Assembly: GCA_946538445.1 (NCBI GenBank) | Contig: CAMNGO010000055.1 | Location: forward strand, 1-11,218 | Direction of reading: 5' to 3' | DNA length: 11,218 nucleotides | Source: an uncultured Lachnospiraceae bacterium | GTDB taxonomy: Bacteria > Bacillota > Clostridia > Lachnospirales > Lachnospiraceae | Shown here: in pieces, positions 1-6,330 of the stretch | Position numbering within the stretch: position 1 is the first letter of the stretch | Layout of the letters: every line of letters begins with the position of its first letter | Made by a program: the position numbers and the translations under genes | The notes under the pieces: model-generated | What the model saw: the letters and a program-made list of their open reading frames with translations, nothing else | What the model was told of the DNA's origin: nothing | Database searches by the model: none

Positions 1-609
1 ATTCAGCTGGTGGCTTATTTTGTTATCGTGTGGGAGGTTCCCAAGGGATCCGGTAATGTGGGTATCATTAACCAGAAGGATATGCAGGGATGGCTCCCGG
101 TAATCGGAAACTATAAATACCTTCTGAACATCCTGATCATAGCCGGCGTGACCATCGCCATGCATATTTATCTGAAATACAGCAAGCACGGCTACGAGCT
201 CTCCGTTGTGGGAGAAAGCTATTCTACCGCCAGATATGTCGGTATCAGGGTAGGGCGGATCATTCTCCGTACCCTGCTGCTTTCCGGTGCAGTCTGTGGT
301 CTTGCAGGTTTCCTTATGGTAGCAGGAACGGATCACACCATTACGACCACCCTTGCCGGTGGCCGTGGATTCCTGGGCGTTATGGTGGCCTGGCTGGCAC
401 ACTTCAGCCCCGGTGGAATGATTCTTTCCAGTTTTCTTTTGGGATTTCTGGAACGAGGAGCCAGTGAGATCTCTGCAATGTATCAGCTGAATCAGTCTTT
501 TGGTGACATTCTTACAGGAATCATCCTGTTCTTCATCATCGGAAGTGAATTCTTTATCCATTATAAATTGAGCTTCCGTAAGAAAGCCGGAAAGGAGGGA
601 GAGAAATAA
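1..609 (+). CDS. ABC transporter permease, BMP/nucleoside type (5'-truncated)
   Basis: This is the C-terminal 202 residues of an inner-membrane permease of the BPD_transp_2 family; the frame is open from base 1, so the true start lies upstream. It would form the membrane channel with the next permease, taking up a nucleoside or related solute delivered by a lipoprotein of the BMP/PnrA type. The sequence shows several hydrophobic segments and the cytoplasmic loop typical of the family (HGYELSVVGES followed by ARYVGIRVGR), which contacts the ATPase. The following gene overlaps it by one base (TAATG), so the two are translationally coupled. The binding protein and ATPase genes expected beside it would lie upstream of the window. 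Family assignment is firm. Nucleoside specificity is inferred from resemblance to the NupP/YufP type, and a purine-related or other substrate remains possible. Confidence 0.88.
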   Translation: MQLVAYFVIVWEVPKGSGNVGIINQKDMQGWLPVIGNYKYLLNILIIAGVTIAMHIYLKYSKHGYELSVVGESYSTARYVGIRVGRIILRTLLLSGAVCGLAGFLMVAGTDHTITTTLAGGRGFLGVMVAWLAHFSPGGMILSSFLLGFLERGASEISAMYQLNQSFGDILTGIILFFIIGSEFFIHYKLSFRKKAGKEGEK

Positions 610-1598
610 TGTTTGACTTTATCAGCTTTTTTCCCCGTGCTGTAGCACAGGCAGTCCCTCTTCTGTTCGGCTGTACCGGTGAGACGATCTCGGAGAAGGC
701 AGGAAACCTGAATCTGGGTATCCCGGGTGTCATGTATGTCGGAGCTATTTCCGGAGTGATCGGTTCCTTCATCTACGAGCGGAGTACTGAGGGCGCTCTT
801 AATCCGGCCCTTGCCATCCTGATTCCGCTTCTCTGCTGCCTGGCAGGATCCCTTTTGATGGGACTTCTCTACTGTTTCCTTACGGTTACCCTTCGGGCAA
901 ACCAGAATGTTACAGGTCTTGCCATGACAACATTTGGAGTTGGTTTTGGTAACTTCTTCGGTGGATCTCTGATCAAACTTACAGGAAGTCAGGTGCCCTC
1001 CATCGCCCTTTCCAGGACAAGTGAGTATTTTAGCAAGGCTCTGCCCTTTGCCAAAAATATGGGATGGTTTGGGAAGCTATTCCTCTCTTATGGCTTTCTG
1101 GCCTACATCTCGATCGTTATCGCCTTCGGCGCATCCTATGTGCTGAACCGGACGAGAACCGGCCTTGAGCTCCGGGCCATCGGTGAAAACCCGGCCACGG
1201 CAGATGCAGCCGGAATCAATATCACAAAATACAAGTATATCTCCGTTTGTGCCGGATGTATGATCGCAGGTCTCGGAGGACTTTACTACGTGATGGATTA
1301 TGCCAGCGGAGTCTGGTCCAACGACGCCTTCGGGGACAGGGGATGGCTGGCCATCGCCCTGGTAATCTTTACGATCTGGAGGCCAAATATCGCAGTGATC
1401 GCGTCCATGCTCTTCGGTGGTTTATACATTCTGTACCTTTTTATCCCTACCGGGTCACATATTGCGGTGAAGGAACTCTATAAGATGCTTCCTTACCTGG
1501 TTACCATCGTCGTGCTGGTCATCACCAGTAAGAGAAATAAAAAAGAAAATCAACCACCGGCAAGCCTGGGACTGCCGTATTTCCGGGAAGACCGTTAA
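609..1598 (+). CDS. ABC transporter permease, BMP/nucleoside type (NupQ/YufQ-like)
   Basis: Second permease of the pair, 329 residues and apparently complete. It starts at an ATG that overlaps the previous stop by one base, with GGAGG about ten bases upstream. It has many hydrophobic segments. The ATPase-contacting loop is clear near residues 180-200 (TGLELRAIGENPATADAAGI), followed by the conserved GLGGLYYV stretch. The C-terminal tail ends in LGLPYFRED, a tail I associate with NupQ-like permeases. It would heterodimerise with the upstream permease in the cytoplasmic membrane. An intrinsic terminator 14 bases after the stop ends the operon, so this is probably the last gene of a BMP lipoprotein-ATPase-permease-permease operon. 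The transport role is secure; the exact substrate is not visible in the sequence. Confidence 0.9.
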   Translation: MFDFISFFPRAVAQAVPLLFGCTGETISEKAGNLNLGIPGVMYVGAISGVIGSFIYERSTEGALNPALAILIPLLCCLAGSLLMGLLYCFLTVTLRANQNVTGLAMTTFGVGFGNFFGGSLIKLTGSQVPSIALSRTSEYFSKALPFAKNMGWFGKLFLSYGFLAYISIVIAFGASYVLNRTRTGLELRAIGENPATADAAGINITKYKYISVCAGCMIAGLGGLYYVMDYASGVWSNDAFGDRGWLAIALVIFTIWRPNIAVIASMLFGGLYILYLFIPTGSHIAVKELYKMLPYLVTIVVLVITSKRNKKENQPPASLGLPYFREDR

Positions 1599-1611
1599 TC
1601 ATCAGAAGAAT

Positions 1612-1636
1612 GGGTATCGTAAGATACCCTTTTTTT
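1612..1636 (+). terminator. Intrinsic terminator of the permease operon
   Basis: A perfect 7-bp stem GGGTATC/GATACCC closes a GTAA tetraloop and is followed directly by seven T residues. It lies 14 bases after the permease stop codon and separates the transporter operon from metF. Confidence 0.92.
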
Positions 1637-1695
1637 CTTATTATTTATGGTGTATATTATTGATAGGTTTTTGTGTTGAGAAGAGGAGGTAGTGA

Positions 1696-2559
1696 ATGAA
1701 GATATCTGATATTTTGAAAAATAAAGAAGTGACGCTTTCTTTTGAAGTGTTTCCGCCGAAAACATCCGACCGTATGGAAGCAGTTCTCAAGGCAACGGAG
1801 GAGATTGCTGCCTTGCAACCGGATTTCATGAGTGTGACTTACGGAGCCGGCGGAGGAACCAGCCAGTATACCGCAGAGATTGCCGGAAAGCTCCAGAAGC
1901 AGTACAGCACGACGGTGATCCCCCACCTTACCTGCGTATCCTCCACAAAAGACCATGTCAGGAAGATGATTTCCGTATACAGGGAATCCGGGCTGGAAAA
2001 CATCATGGCGCTCCGTGGAGACATCCCCCAGGGAGGTGCTCCCCACCAGGATTACACCCACGCCATTGAGCTGATCCGGGATATCAGGGAGACGGCCCCT
2101 GAGATCTGTGTAGGAGCTGCCTGTTATCCGGAGGGACATGTGGAAGCGGAAAGCAGGGATGTTGATCTGGTTCATCTGAAAGAGAAAGTGGATGCAGGTG
2201 TGGATTTTCTTACGACGCAGCTCTTTTTTGACAATAACATCTTCTATCATTTCCTGTATCGGGCCAGAGATATCGGGATCCGGGTTCCCATTATCGCCGG
2301 GATCATGCCCATTACCAATGCCATTCAGGTAAAGCGTTCTGTGGAGATGTCCGGAACCGTTGTTCCGGAGAGATTTCTTGCTATGGTGGATCGATTCGGA
2401 CATAATCCGGATGCCATGAAACAGGCGGGAATCATCTATGCCTCAGAGCAGATTATTGATCTTTTCTCCCATGGGGTACGTTATATTCACGTCTATACCA
2501 TGAATAAACCTGAGATTGCTGCAGGGATCCAGTCAAGCCTGTCCCACATTCTTGGATAG
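1696..2559 (+). CDS. metF: Methylenetetrahydrofolate reductase (MetF)
   Basis: Cytoplasmic flavoenzyme, 287 residues, the usual bacterial length. It reduces 5,10-methylene-THF to 5-methyl-THF, the methyl donor for methionine synthesis and, in acetogens, the methyl branch of the Wood-Ljungdahl pathway. Family motifs in order: FEVFPPK (16-22, with the catalytic Glu at 17), MSVTYGAGGG (45-54), HLTC (77-80), ALRGD (105-109, Asp of the flavin/folate site), CYPEGH (143-148) and TTQLFFD (173-179). The start is set by AGGAGG six bases upstream of the ATG. It stands alone between a terminator and the signalling cassette, with no metV, metH or rnfC-like gene beside it. The 97-base upstream gap is too short for a SAM riboswitch or T-box and shows no convincing -35/-10 pair. 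The electron donor cannot be read from the sequence. Confidence 0.95.
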   Translation: MKISDILKNKEVTLSFEVFPPKTSDRMEAVLKATEEIAALQPDFMSVTYGAGGGTSQYTAEIAGKLQKQYSTTVIPHLTCVSSTKDHVRKMISVYRESGLENIMALRGDIPQGGAPHQDYTHAIELIRDIRETAPEICVGAACYPEGHVEAESRDVDLVHLKEKVDAGVDFLTTQLFFDNNIFYHFLYRARDIGIRVPIIAGIMPITNAIQVKRSVEMSGTVVPERFLAMVDRFGHNPDAMKQAGIIYASEQIIDLFSHGVRYIHVYTMNKPEIAAGIQSSLSHILG

Positions 2560-2581
2560 GAAGAAGTGTCTTCTGATTTTT
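2560..2581 (+). terminator. Weak terminator-like hairpin after metF
   Basis: A 5-bp stem GAAGA/TCTTC with an AGTG loop begins right after the metF stop and is followed by GATTTTT. The stem is short and AU-rich, so it may end metF transcription only partly. From here to 2641 the DNA is strongly AT-rich, with runs of T and no ORF. Confidence 0.4.
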
Positions 2582-2641
2582 CGCATAATTTTTACATAAT
2601 TTTAACACATTTTTTATAACATTTTTTGTATAATAATTTTG

Positions 2642-2670
2642 TTGAATCATATTTACTGTTAATGTATAAT
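2642..2670 (+). promoter_or_regulatory. Sigma-A type promoter for the signalling cassette
   Basis: TTGAAT (2642-2647) and a consensus TATAAT (2665-2670) are separated by 17 bp, predicting a start near 2677 and a leader of about 115 nt before the response regulator ATG. A second TATAAT lies at 2629-2634 but has no -35 at proper spacing. The spacer contains ACTGTTAAT (2655-2663), which resembles the half-site bound by AgrA-type LytTR regulators, so self-regulation is possible. Confidence 0.6.
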
Positions 2671-2732
2671 ATCAGTATACAGAATAATCGATTTAATTGT
2701 TCTTTATATGAATGGCTTACAACCGATGTGAC

Positions 2733-2770
2733 AACCTGCCACTTTTATAAACAGGGTGGCAGGTTTTTTT
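2733..2770 (+). terminator. Leader terminator/attenuator upstream of the response regulator
   Basis: A perfect 10-bp stem AACCTGCCAC/GTGGCAGGTT with a 13-nt loop runs into a stretch of seven T residues (2764-2770). It sits about 55 nt after the predicted transcription start and 23 nt before the ATG. It would therefore stop transcription before the cassette unless bypassed. Its loop and downstream sequence can form a competing hairpin (2740-2751 with 2768-2778). Confidence 0.75.
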
Positions 2771-2793
2771 ATAAAGTGACAGGGGATGTTTTT

Positions 2794-3504
2794 ATGAGGA
2801 TAGCTTTAGTGGATGATGATCACATATGGCTTGAGCATGCTTCGGATATGTTTCAAAAATACGCAAAGAGCAGATCTCTCTCTTTGGAACTTTTTACTTA
2901 TGATGATGGAAATGACCTTCTTGCATCACAAGATAAAAAGATTGACGCGGTTTTTCTTGACATCGAGATTGGTCAGAAGAGCGGAATCAATCTGGCTGTG
3001 ACAATCAACGAGATCTGGGAGGACTGTCAGATCATCTTCTGCACGAATTATCTGCATTATGCCATGGATGTCTATGAAACCAGACATACATATTTTCTGG
3101 TGAAAGAGTATATGGAGCAGCTCCTTGAGAAGGTCATGGATAAGATCATCCATAAGATTAATGAGAAGAAGCAGGAGGTTTTTTATCACGTGATTCATGG
3201 AGGAATGACCTGCTTCCCGATAAAAGACATCTGCTATTTTGAGAGGAAGACCAGATATACTATGCTGGTGACGGCCAATGGGAATTACAATATCCGCGAG
3301 AAGATCGTTGATATCATACCGGACTTACCGGAAGGAGAATTCACCAGATGCCATTCCAGCTTTCTGATCAAACTGTCTTACATCGGACAGAAGGATGGTT
3401 CCGCCTATCATCTGATCGGTGGAGAGAAGATTCCCATCAGTAGAAAGTACCTTGGATCTACCAAGAAGGAGTATTTGCATTGGTGTGAAAAACAGATGAA
3501 TTGA
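2794..3504 (+). CDS. LytTR-family response regulator (AgrA-like)
   Basis: Cytoplasmic DNA-binding regulator of 236 residues. The N-terminal receiver has the acidic cluster D7-D8-D9, phosphoacceptor D56 in VFLDIEIG, T84 (CTNY) and K104 (FLVK). The C-terminal LytTR domain spans about 130-232, with hallmarks GEFTRCHSSFLI (181-192) and IPISRKYL (213-220). It is expected to take phosphate from the kinase encoded ten bases downstream and bind direct-repeat promoter sites. The frame is open from 2626, but I choose the ATG at 2794: it has AGGGG eight bases upstream, begins exactly at the receiver's first beta strand (MRIALVDDD), and the longer form would be translated through the leader hairpin and start upstream of the predicted transcript. 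Target genes are not visible. Family assignment is firm; the regulated process is unknown. Confidence 0.92.
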   Translation: MRIALVDDDHIWLEHASDMFQKYAKSRSLSLELFTYDDGNDLLASQDKKIDAVFLDIEIGQKSGINLAVTINEIWEDCQIIFCTNYLHYAMDVYETRHTYFLVKEYMEQLLEKVMDKIIHKINEKKQEVFYHVIHGGMTCFPIKDICYFERKTRYTMLVTANGNYNIREKIVDIIPDLPEGEFTRCHSSFLIKLSYIGQKDGSAYHLIGGEKIPISRKYLGSTKKEYLHWCEKQMN

Positions 3505-3514
3505 AGGTGCCGAT

Positions 3515-4318
3515 ATGACAGAAGCTTATGTTATTGCCATAATTCTCCTGATTACATTTATCTCAATGGTTTATTTCAGAAGGCTGAGGAACATTCAGGT
3601 TGAGAATATCAGACTGGAGGAGAAGATAAAGAAGACCCGGCAGTTTTATTCTGAAGTGGAGGGTCAGGTTGACCGCATACGCAGATACCGTCATGATCTG
3701 AGGAAGCATATCCGTATATTGGAAGAATTCCTGAAAAACGGGGAAGAATATGCAGAATATGAAGAATACCTGGGGCTGATCAACATTATGAACGGTCTGC
3801 AGGGTGATATGGATGAGATTCAAACCGACAAGTTCTGCGATAATGAGGTTCTTAATGCAATCTGCCAGATAAAGCAGAGGGAGGCGGTTCATGAAGAGAT
3901 TCCTTTCGACGTTGAGATAACCTATAAAGATATCTCCTGGATCGATGATTTTCACCTTACAAGCATCATCATGAACCTGCTGGATAATTCCTTCGAAGCG
4001 CAGAAACGCCTTGGCCCTGAAGAAAAAAAGCAGGTTATTCTGCGGCTGACAGAGAAGACTGACGGATCCATAGGGATTTTTGTGGAGAACACCATTGCCA
4101 ATGGTGAAAATATCGATTTCAGAACAAAAAAGGCGGATGTTTTCTGCCATGGACTTGGCCTGGACATCGCATCGGAGTATGCAGCTATCTACCATGGAAA
4201 GCTTGCCAATCGATTTGAAAAGGAAAAGAATCATCTGACCGTATGGACGGAATTGTATCCCCCGGAAAGCCGGCAGAGAGAAGATTCGGTTCATCGGATG
4301 AAGATGGAAGGGAATTGA
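3515..4318 (+). CDS. Sensor-poor histidine kinase, AgrC/HATPase_c_5 type
   Basis: A kinase of 267 residues with a single N-terminal membrane segment (about 4-21) and no room for an input domain. A coiled-coil linker (about 25-55) leads to the H-box RYRHDLRKH with phospho-accepting H60. The catalytic domain keeps the N-box NLLDNSFEA (154-162) and the G-box HGLGL (212-216), so ATP binding and autophosphorylation look intact. AgrC-type kinases normally carry six or seven membrane segments before this core; here the sensor is missing. It begins 10 bases after the response regulator stop, with AAGGTG spanning that stop codon, and ends five bases before the next gene, so the three are one operon. 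It probably phosphorylates the upstream regulator. Control by the following membrane protein is inference. Confidence 0.88.
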   Translation: MTEAYVIAIILLITFISMVYFRRLRNIQVENIRLEEKIKKTRQFYSEVEGQVDRIRRYRHDLRKHIRILEEFLKNGEEYAEYEEYLGLINIMNGLQGDMDEIQTDKFCDNEVLNAICQIKQREAVHEEIPFDVEITYKDISWIDDFHLTSIIMNLLDNSFEAQKRLGPEEKKQVILRLTEKTDGSIGIFVENTIANGENIDFRTKKADVFCHGLGLDIASEYAAIYHGKLANRFEKEKNHLTVWTELYPPESRQREDSVHRMKMEGN

Positions 4319-4323
4319 TAAAG

Positions 4324-5697
4324 ATGTCGATGATCTCATTTCTGATAAACAATCTCAGATATATATTATTTAACAGTTTTGGGTTTATATTTGTTTTTAT
4401 CATATTATATAAAACAGTTGGCATCAGGTATAAGCTCTCCACTACTATCTTCTGGTACACTCTTCTGTGGCTTTTCCGGTGTTTTGTATTTTCCATGTTT
4501 ATCGTCAATTATCTTAGTGATATCTATGGAAATGAGCTTTGGTATCATATTCTTCTGAATGCATCAAATATATTTGTTACGGTGCTGGGTATATTATTTG
4601 TCAGGTTCCTTTTTAAGGGTAATCTGCAGAAGAATCTATTGCTGTTCATCGGGGCAGAACTTGGAGTGACTTTTTTACTGCGGGTGATCACTTTTGGCAT
4701 AAGCCTGTTCTGGCCATCCTATGATAACCAGGCGATGATCAATCATTTTGAGATGCAGGATCTGCTTATTCCCGTTTTTATTACATTGGCAGGCGTTCTG
4801 TTTTTGCGATACGGAGACCAGATTTCTGCCGAATACAGGAAATGGAAACCGGCTCATACGGTTCTCCTGCAGGTGGTTCTTGGCAGCTATTTTATACTCG
4901 GTTGTTTTACAAATGTGGCATTAGCCCTGTCAAATAGTTTTGAGGAAAGAGGATTCATCATCTTCTATGCCATGATGATTATTATATTCTTACTCTACTG
5001 TTGGATTGACTATTATCATCTTACCCGGCTTAGAGAGTACGCCCGACACAGGGAATTACTTAGGCAGGAAAGTGCCCTTATCGCATATTATGAGGAATCT
5101 TTGAAACAGGCTTCCAGAATCAATCAGTATCAGGAAGAAATCAGGGAAATGATGATGAGATTGGTGGATAAGGAAGAGGATAATCTGGATCAGATGATTC
5201 ATGAATATCTGAAGGAACTGAAGGAACAGAGGGACAGTCTTTCTGTCATGAGATATTGTTCAGACTATACCCTGGACCAGTTCCTGTCTTTTCATGTAAA
5301 GCGTCTTGGTGACTTCGGCTATGCTACTACCATGCATTTCCAGGATTATCACACCCCTGCCGGTATCATGGTGACAGATGTGATCGAGATCCTTCACTGG
5401 ATGACAACCGGTATTCTTCCCGAGGTGGATGTCCCTGATCCGGGCAGTGTAGTAACGGGAAAACAACAGTCTTTCAGTGATAATGGTCCTTCCCCGGAGG
5501 AACATATAAAAGGCCGGATTACCTACCATGGTGCTGTGATCGGGCAGATGCTGGTGCTTCACTGTGAAGCGGAAGGCGAAGGAGTAAAGATACCCCAAAT
5601 GAGCCACATCCGTCACATCAAAAGAAGGATCAAAGTTGACATCGATGTTACGGCAGAACAGGGAAGGATGAGAGTCCTGGCAGGATTACCGTTATAA
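4324..5697 (+). CDS. Seven-segment AgrC-like receptor with degenerate kinase domain (candidate pseudokinase)
   Basis: Membrane protein of 457 residues. Seven hydrophobic segments are visible near 14-30, 40-62, 76-97, 105-130, 146-163, 178-203 and 210-229, then a helical coiled coil (about 232-305) and a soluble domain to the end. Layout and spacing match AgrC-type receptor kinases, including YTLDQFLSFH (315-324), which resembles their conserved 'N..LDaiL..K' stretch, and a final LAGLPL like the last strand of HATPase_c_5. The catalytic residues are gone: no His at the H-box site (REMMMRLVDK, 274-283), HWMTTG where the Asn-rich N-box belongs (358-363), and no GxG near the C terminus (SHIRHIK, 427-433). 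An in-frame ATG at 4243 would overlap the kinase gene by 76 bases; I prefer 4324, five bases after the kinase stop, with AAGGG upstream. Likely a receptor or scaffold for the preceding kinase; the ligand is unknown. The homology call rests on motif layout only. Confidence 0.72.
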   Translation: MSMISFLINNLRYILFNSFGFIFVFIILYKTVGIRYKLSTTIFWYTLLWLFRCFVFSMFIVNYLSDIYGNELWYHILLNASNIFVTVLGILFVRFLFKGNLQKNLLLFIGAELGVTFLLRVITFGISLFWPSYDNQAMINHFEMQDLLIPVFITLAGVLFLRYGDQISAEYRKWKPAHTVLLQVVLGSYFILGCFTNVALALSNSFEERGFIIFYAMMIIIFLLYCWIDYYHLTRLREYARHRELLRQESALIAYYEESLKQASRINQYQEEIREMMMRLVDKEEDNLDQMIHEYLKELKEQRDSLSVMRYCSDYTLDQFLSFHVKRLGDFGYATTMHFQDYHTPAGIMVTDVIEILHWMTTGILPEVDVPDPGSVVTGKQQSFSDNGPSPEEHIKGRITYHGAVIGQMLVLHCEAEGEGVKIPQMSHIRHIKRRIKVDIDVTAEQGRMRVLAGLPL

Positions 5698-5761
5698 ATC
5701 GGATCATTGAGAATACAGTTACCTTTCTAAGAGAGGAAGATCAAAAATAAAAACTTTTGGA

Positions 5762-5791
5762 TTGACTTCTCTTAGATGGGTGTGATATAGT
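5762..5791 (+). promoter_or_regulatory. Promoter of the rpmG-secE-nusG-rplK-rplA unit
   Basis: TTGACT (5762-5767), an 18-bp spacer and TATAGT (5786-5791) preceded by TG one base away (TGATATAGT), making an extended -10. Predicted start near 5798, giving a leader of about 138 nt before rpmG. A 9-bp inverted repeat (5726-5734 and 5768-5776) abuts the -35. Confidence 0.72.
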
Positions 5792-5799
5792 AGATTGGC

Positions 5800-5894
5800 G
5801 ATGATATAGGTCTTTTTTTTATGCCTAAATTCAAGGGCAGGCTATGGCAACGGTCTGTCCCCTATCATCAGACTTACGGATGTTACGGCATCCG
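5800..5894 (+). ncRNA. Structured 5' leader of rpmG (unassigned)
   Basis: Three nested or adjacent stems can be drawn by eye. An outer stem pairs 5800-5810 with 5861-5869 with a two-base bulge. It encloses a 9-bp hairpin 5835-5843/5852-5860 with an ATGGCAAC loop and two or three G-U pairs. A second hairpin CGGATG/CATCCG (5877-5882/5889-5894) has a TTACGG loop. An eight-T run (5813-5820) lies inside the outer stem. No tRNA or riboswitch class that I recognise fits. A ribosomal-protein or NusG feedback leader is the simplest guess, but no fold was computed. The remaining intergenic DNA (5698-5761) has no clear terminator for the signalling cassette. Confidence 0.4.
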
Positions 5895-5935
5895 GAATGT
5901 TCTTAATTACATTTTAAAAATTGGAGGTGGAAGCT

Positions 5936-6085
5936 GTGCGCGTGAGGATTACATTGGCATGTACAGAATGTAAGCAGCGTAACTACAATACGACCAAGGA
6001 GAAGAAAAATCATCCTGAGAGATTAGAGACCCGCAAGTATTGTAGATTCTGCAAGAAACATACTGTTCATAAGGAAACAAAATAA
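5936..6085 (+). CDS. rpmG: 50S ribosomal protein L33
   Basis: Small basic protein of the large ribosomal subunit, 49 residues, the standard length. It carries four zinc-ribbon cysteines (C9, C12, C36, C39), so it is the zinc-binding C+ form, and ends in the family tail HKETK. The start is GTG, supported by GGAGG eight bases upstream and by alignment of MRVRITLACTEC with other L33 N termini. It is the first gene after the structured leader and lies 26 bases before secE, the common arrangement in Firmicutes. C+ L33 proteins are often replaced by a cysteine-free paralogue under zinc limitation; no such copy is in the window. Confidence 0.96.
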   Translation: MRVRITLACTECKQRNYNTTKEKKNHPERLETRKYCRFCKKHTVHKETK

Positions 6086-6111
6086 TCTGACCAGATTTGA
6101 GGAGTGATAAC

Positions 6112-6309
6112 ATGAGCGACGAGTCAAAGAAAAAAGGGGCTAATAAATGGTTCCAGGGACTTGTGGCAGAGTTTCACAAGATCAGCTGGCCGGATCGCGA
6201 CACGCTGGTCAAAGAAACAGTGACTGTCACGGTAGTTTCTGTTGTCCTGGGTATCATTATTGCAACCCTGGATATGATTCTTCAGTATGGAATTAATTTT
6301 CTCGTTTAG
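6112..6309 (+). CDS. secE: Protein translocase subunit SecE
   Basis: Essential small subunit of the SecYEG channel, 65 residues, the short single-span form usual in Gram-positive bacteria. A basic N terminus (KKKGANKW) leads into the amphipathic helix EFHKISWPDR (about 20-29), which contains the invariant Trp-Pro, followed by one membrane helix (about 38-62). The ATG at 6112 is chosen over an in-frame TTG at 6097 because AGGAG sits seven bases before it and the TTG would fall in the ribosome binding site. It is directly followed by nusG, the near-universal bacterial order. Confidence 0.96.
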   Translation: MSDESKKKGANKWFQGLVAEFHKISWPDRDTLVKETVTVTVVSVVLGIIIATLDMILQYGINFLV

Positions 6310-6330
6310 TTGGAGGAGGTAAACACTTAT

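Noticed and set aside
1637..1695. SAM riboswitch, T-box or promoter ahead of metF
   Set aside because: Only about 60 AT-rich bases separate the terminator from the start; there is no riboswitch core, and TATATT at 1653-1658 has no acceptable -35.
1657..2403. 248-codon open frame on the - strand opposite metF
   Set aside because: It lies wholly antisense to a clear metF gene, has no recognisable domain and no ribosome binding site; it is a codon-bias shadow.
2626..2793. N-terminal extension of the response regulator
   Set aside because: It would be translated through the leader terminator, starts upstream of the predicted transcript, and the receiver domain begins exactly at the ATG at 2794.
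2560..2793. AgrD-like autoinducing peptide gene beside the regulator
   Set aside because: No short ORF here or after the cassette has the amphipathic leader, Cys-containing core and acidic tail expected; the region is leader DNA.
4243..4323. Upstream ATG for the membrane pseudokinase
   Set aside because: It overlaps the kinase gene by 76 bases, adds a charged segment unlike an AgrC N terminus, and a better-placed ATG follows the kinase stop.
3563..4339. 258-codon open frame on the - strand opposite the kinase gene
   Set aside because: The + strand frame encodes a clear histidine kinase with all motifs in order; the reverse frame shows no family features.
5722..5736. Terminator after the pseudokinase gene
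   Set aside because: CCTTTC-TAA-GAGAGG is a small hairpin but is followed by A-rich, not T-rich, sequence.
5698..5935. tRNA gene before rpmG, as found at this locus in some Firmicutes
   Set aside because: No cloverleaf, T-loop GTTCRA or CCA-adjacent acceptor pairing is present; the visible hairpins do not fit a tRNA.
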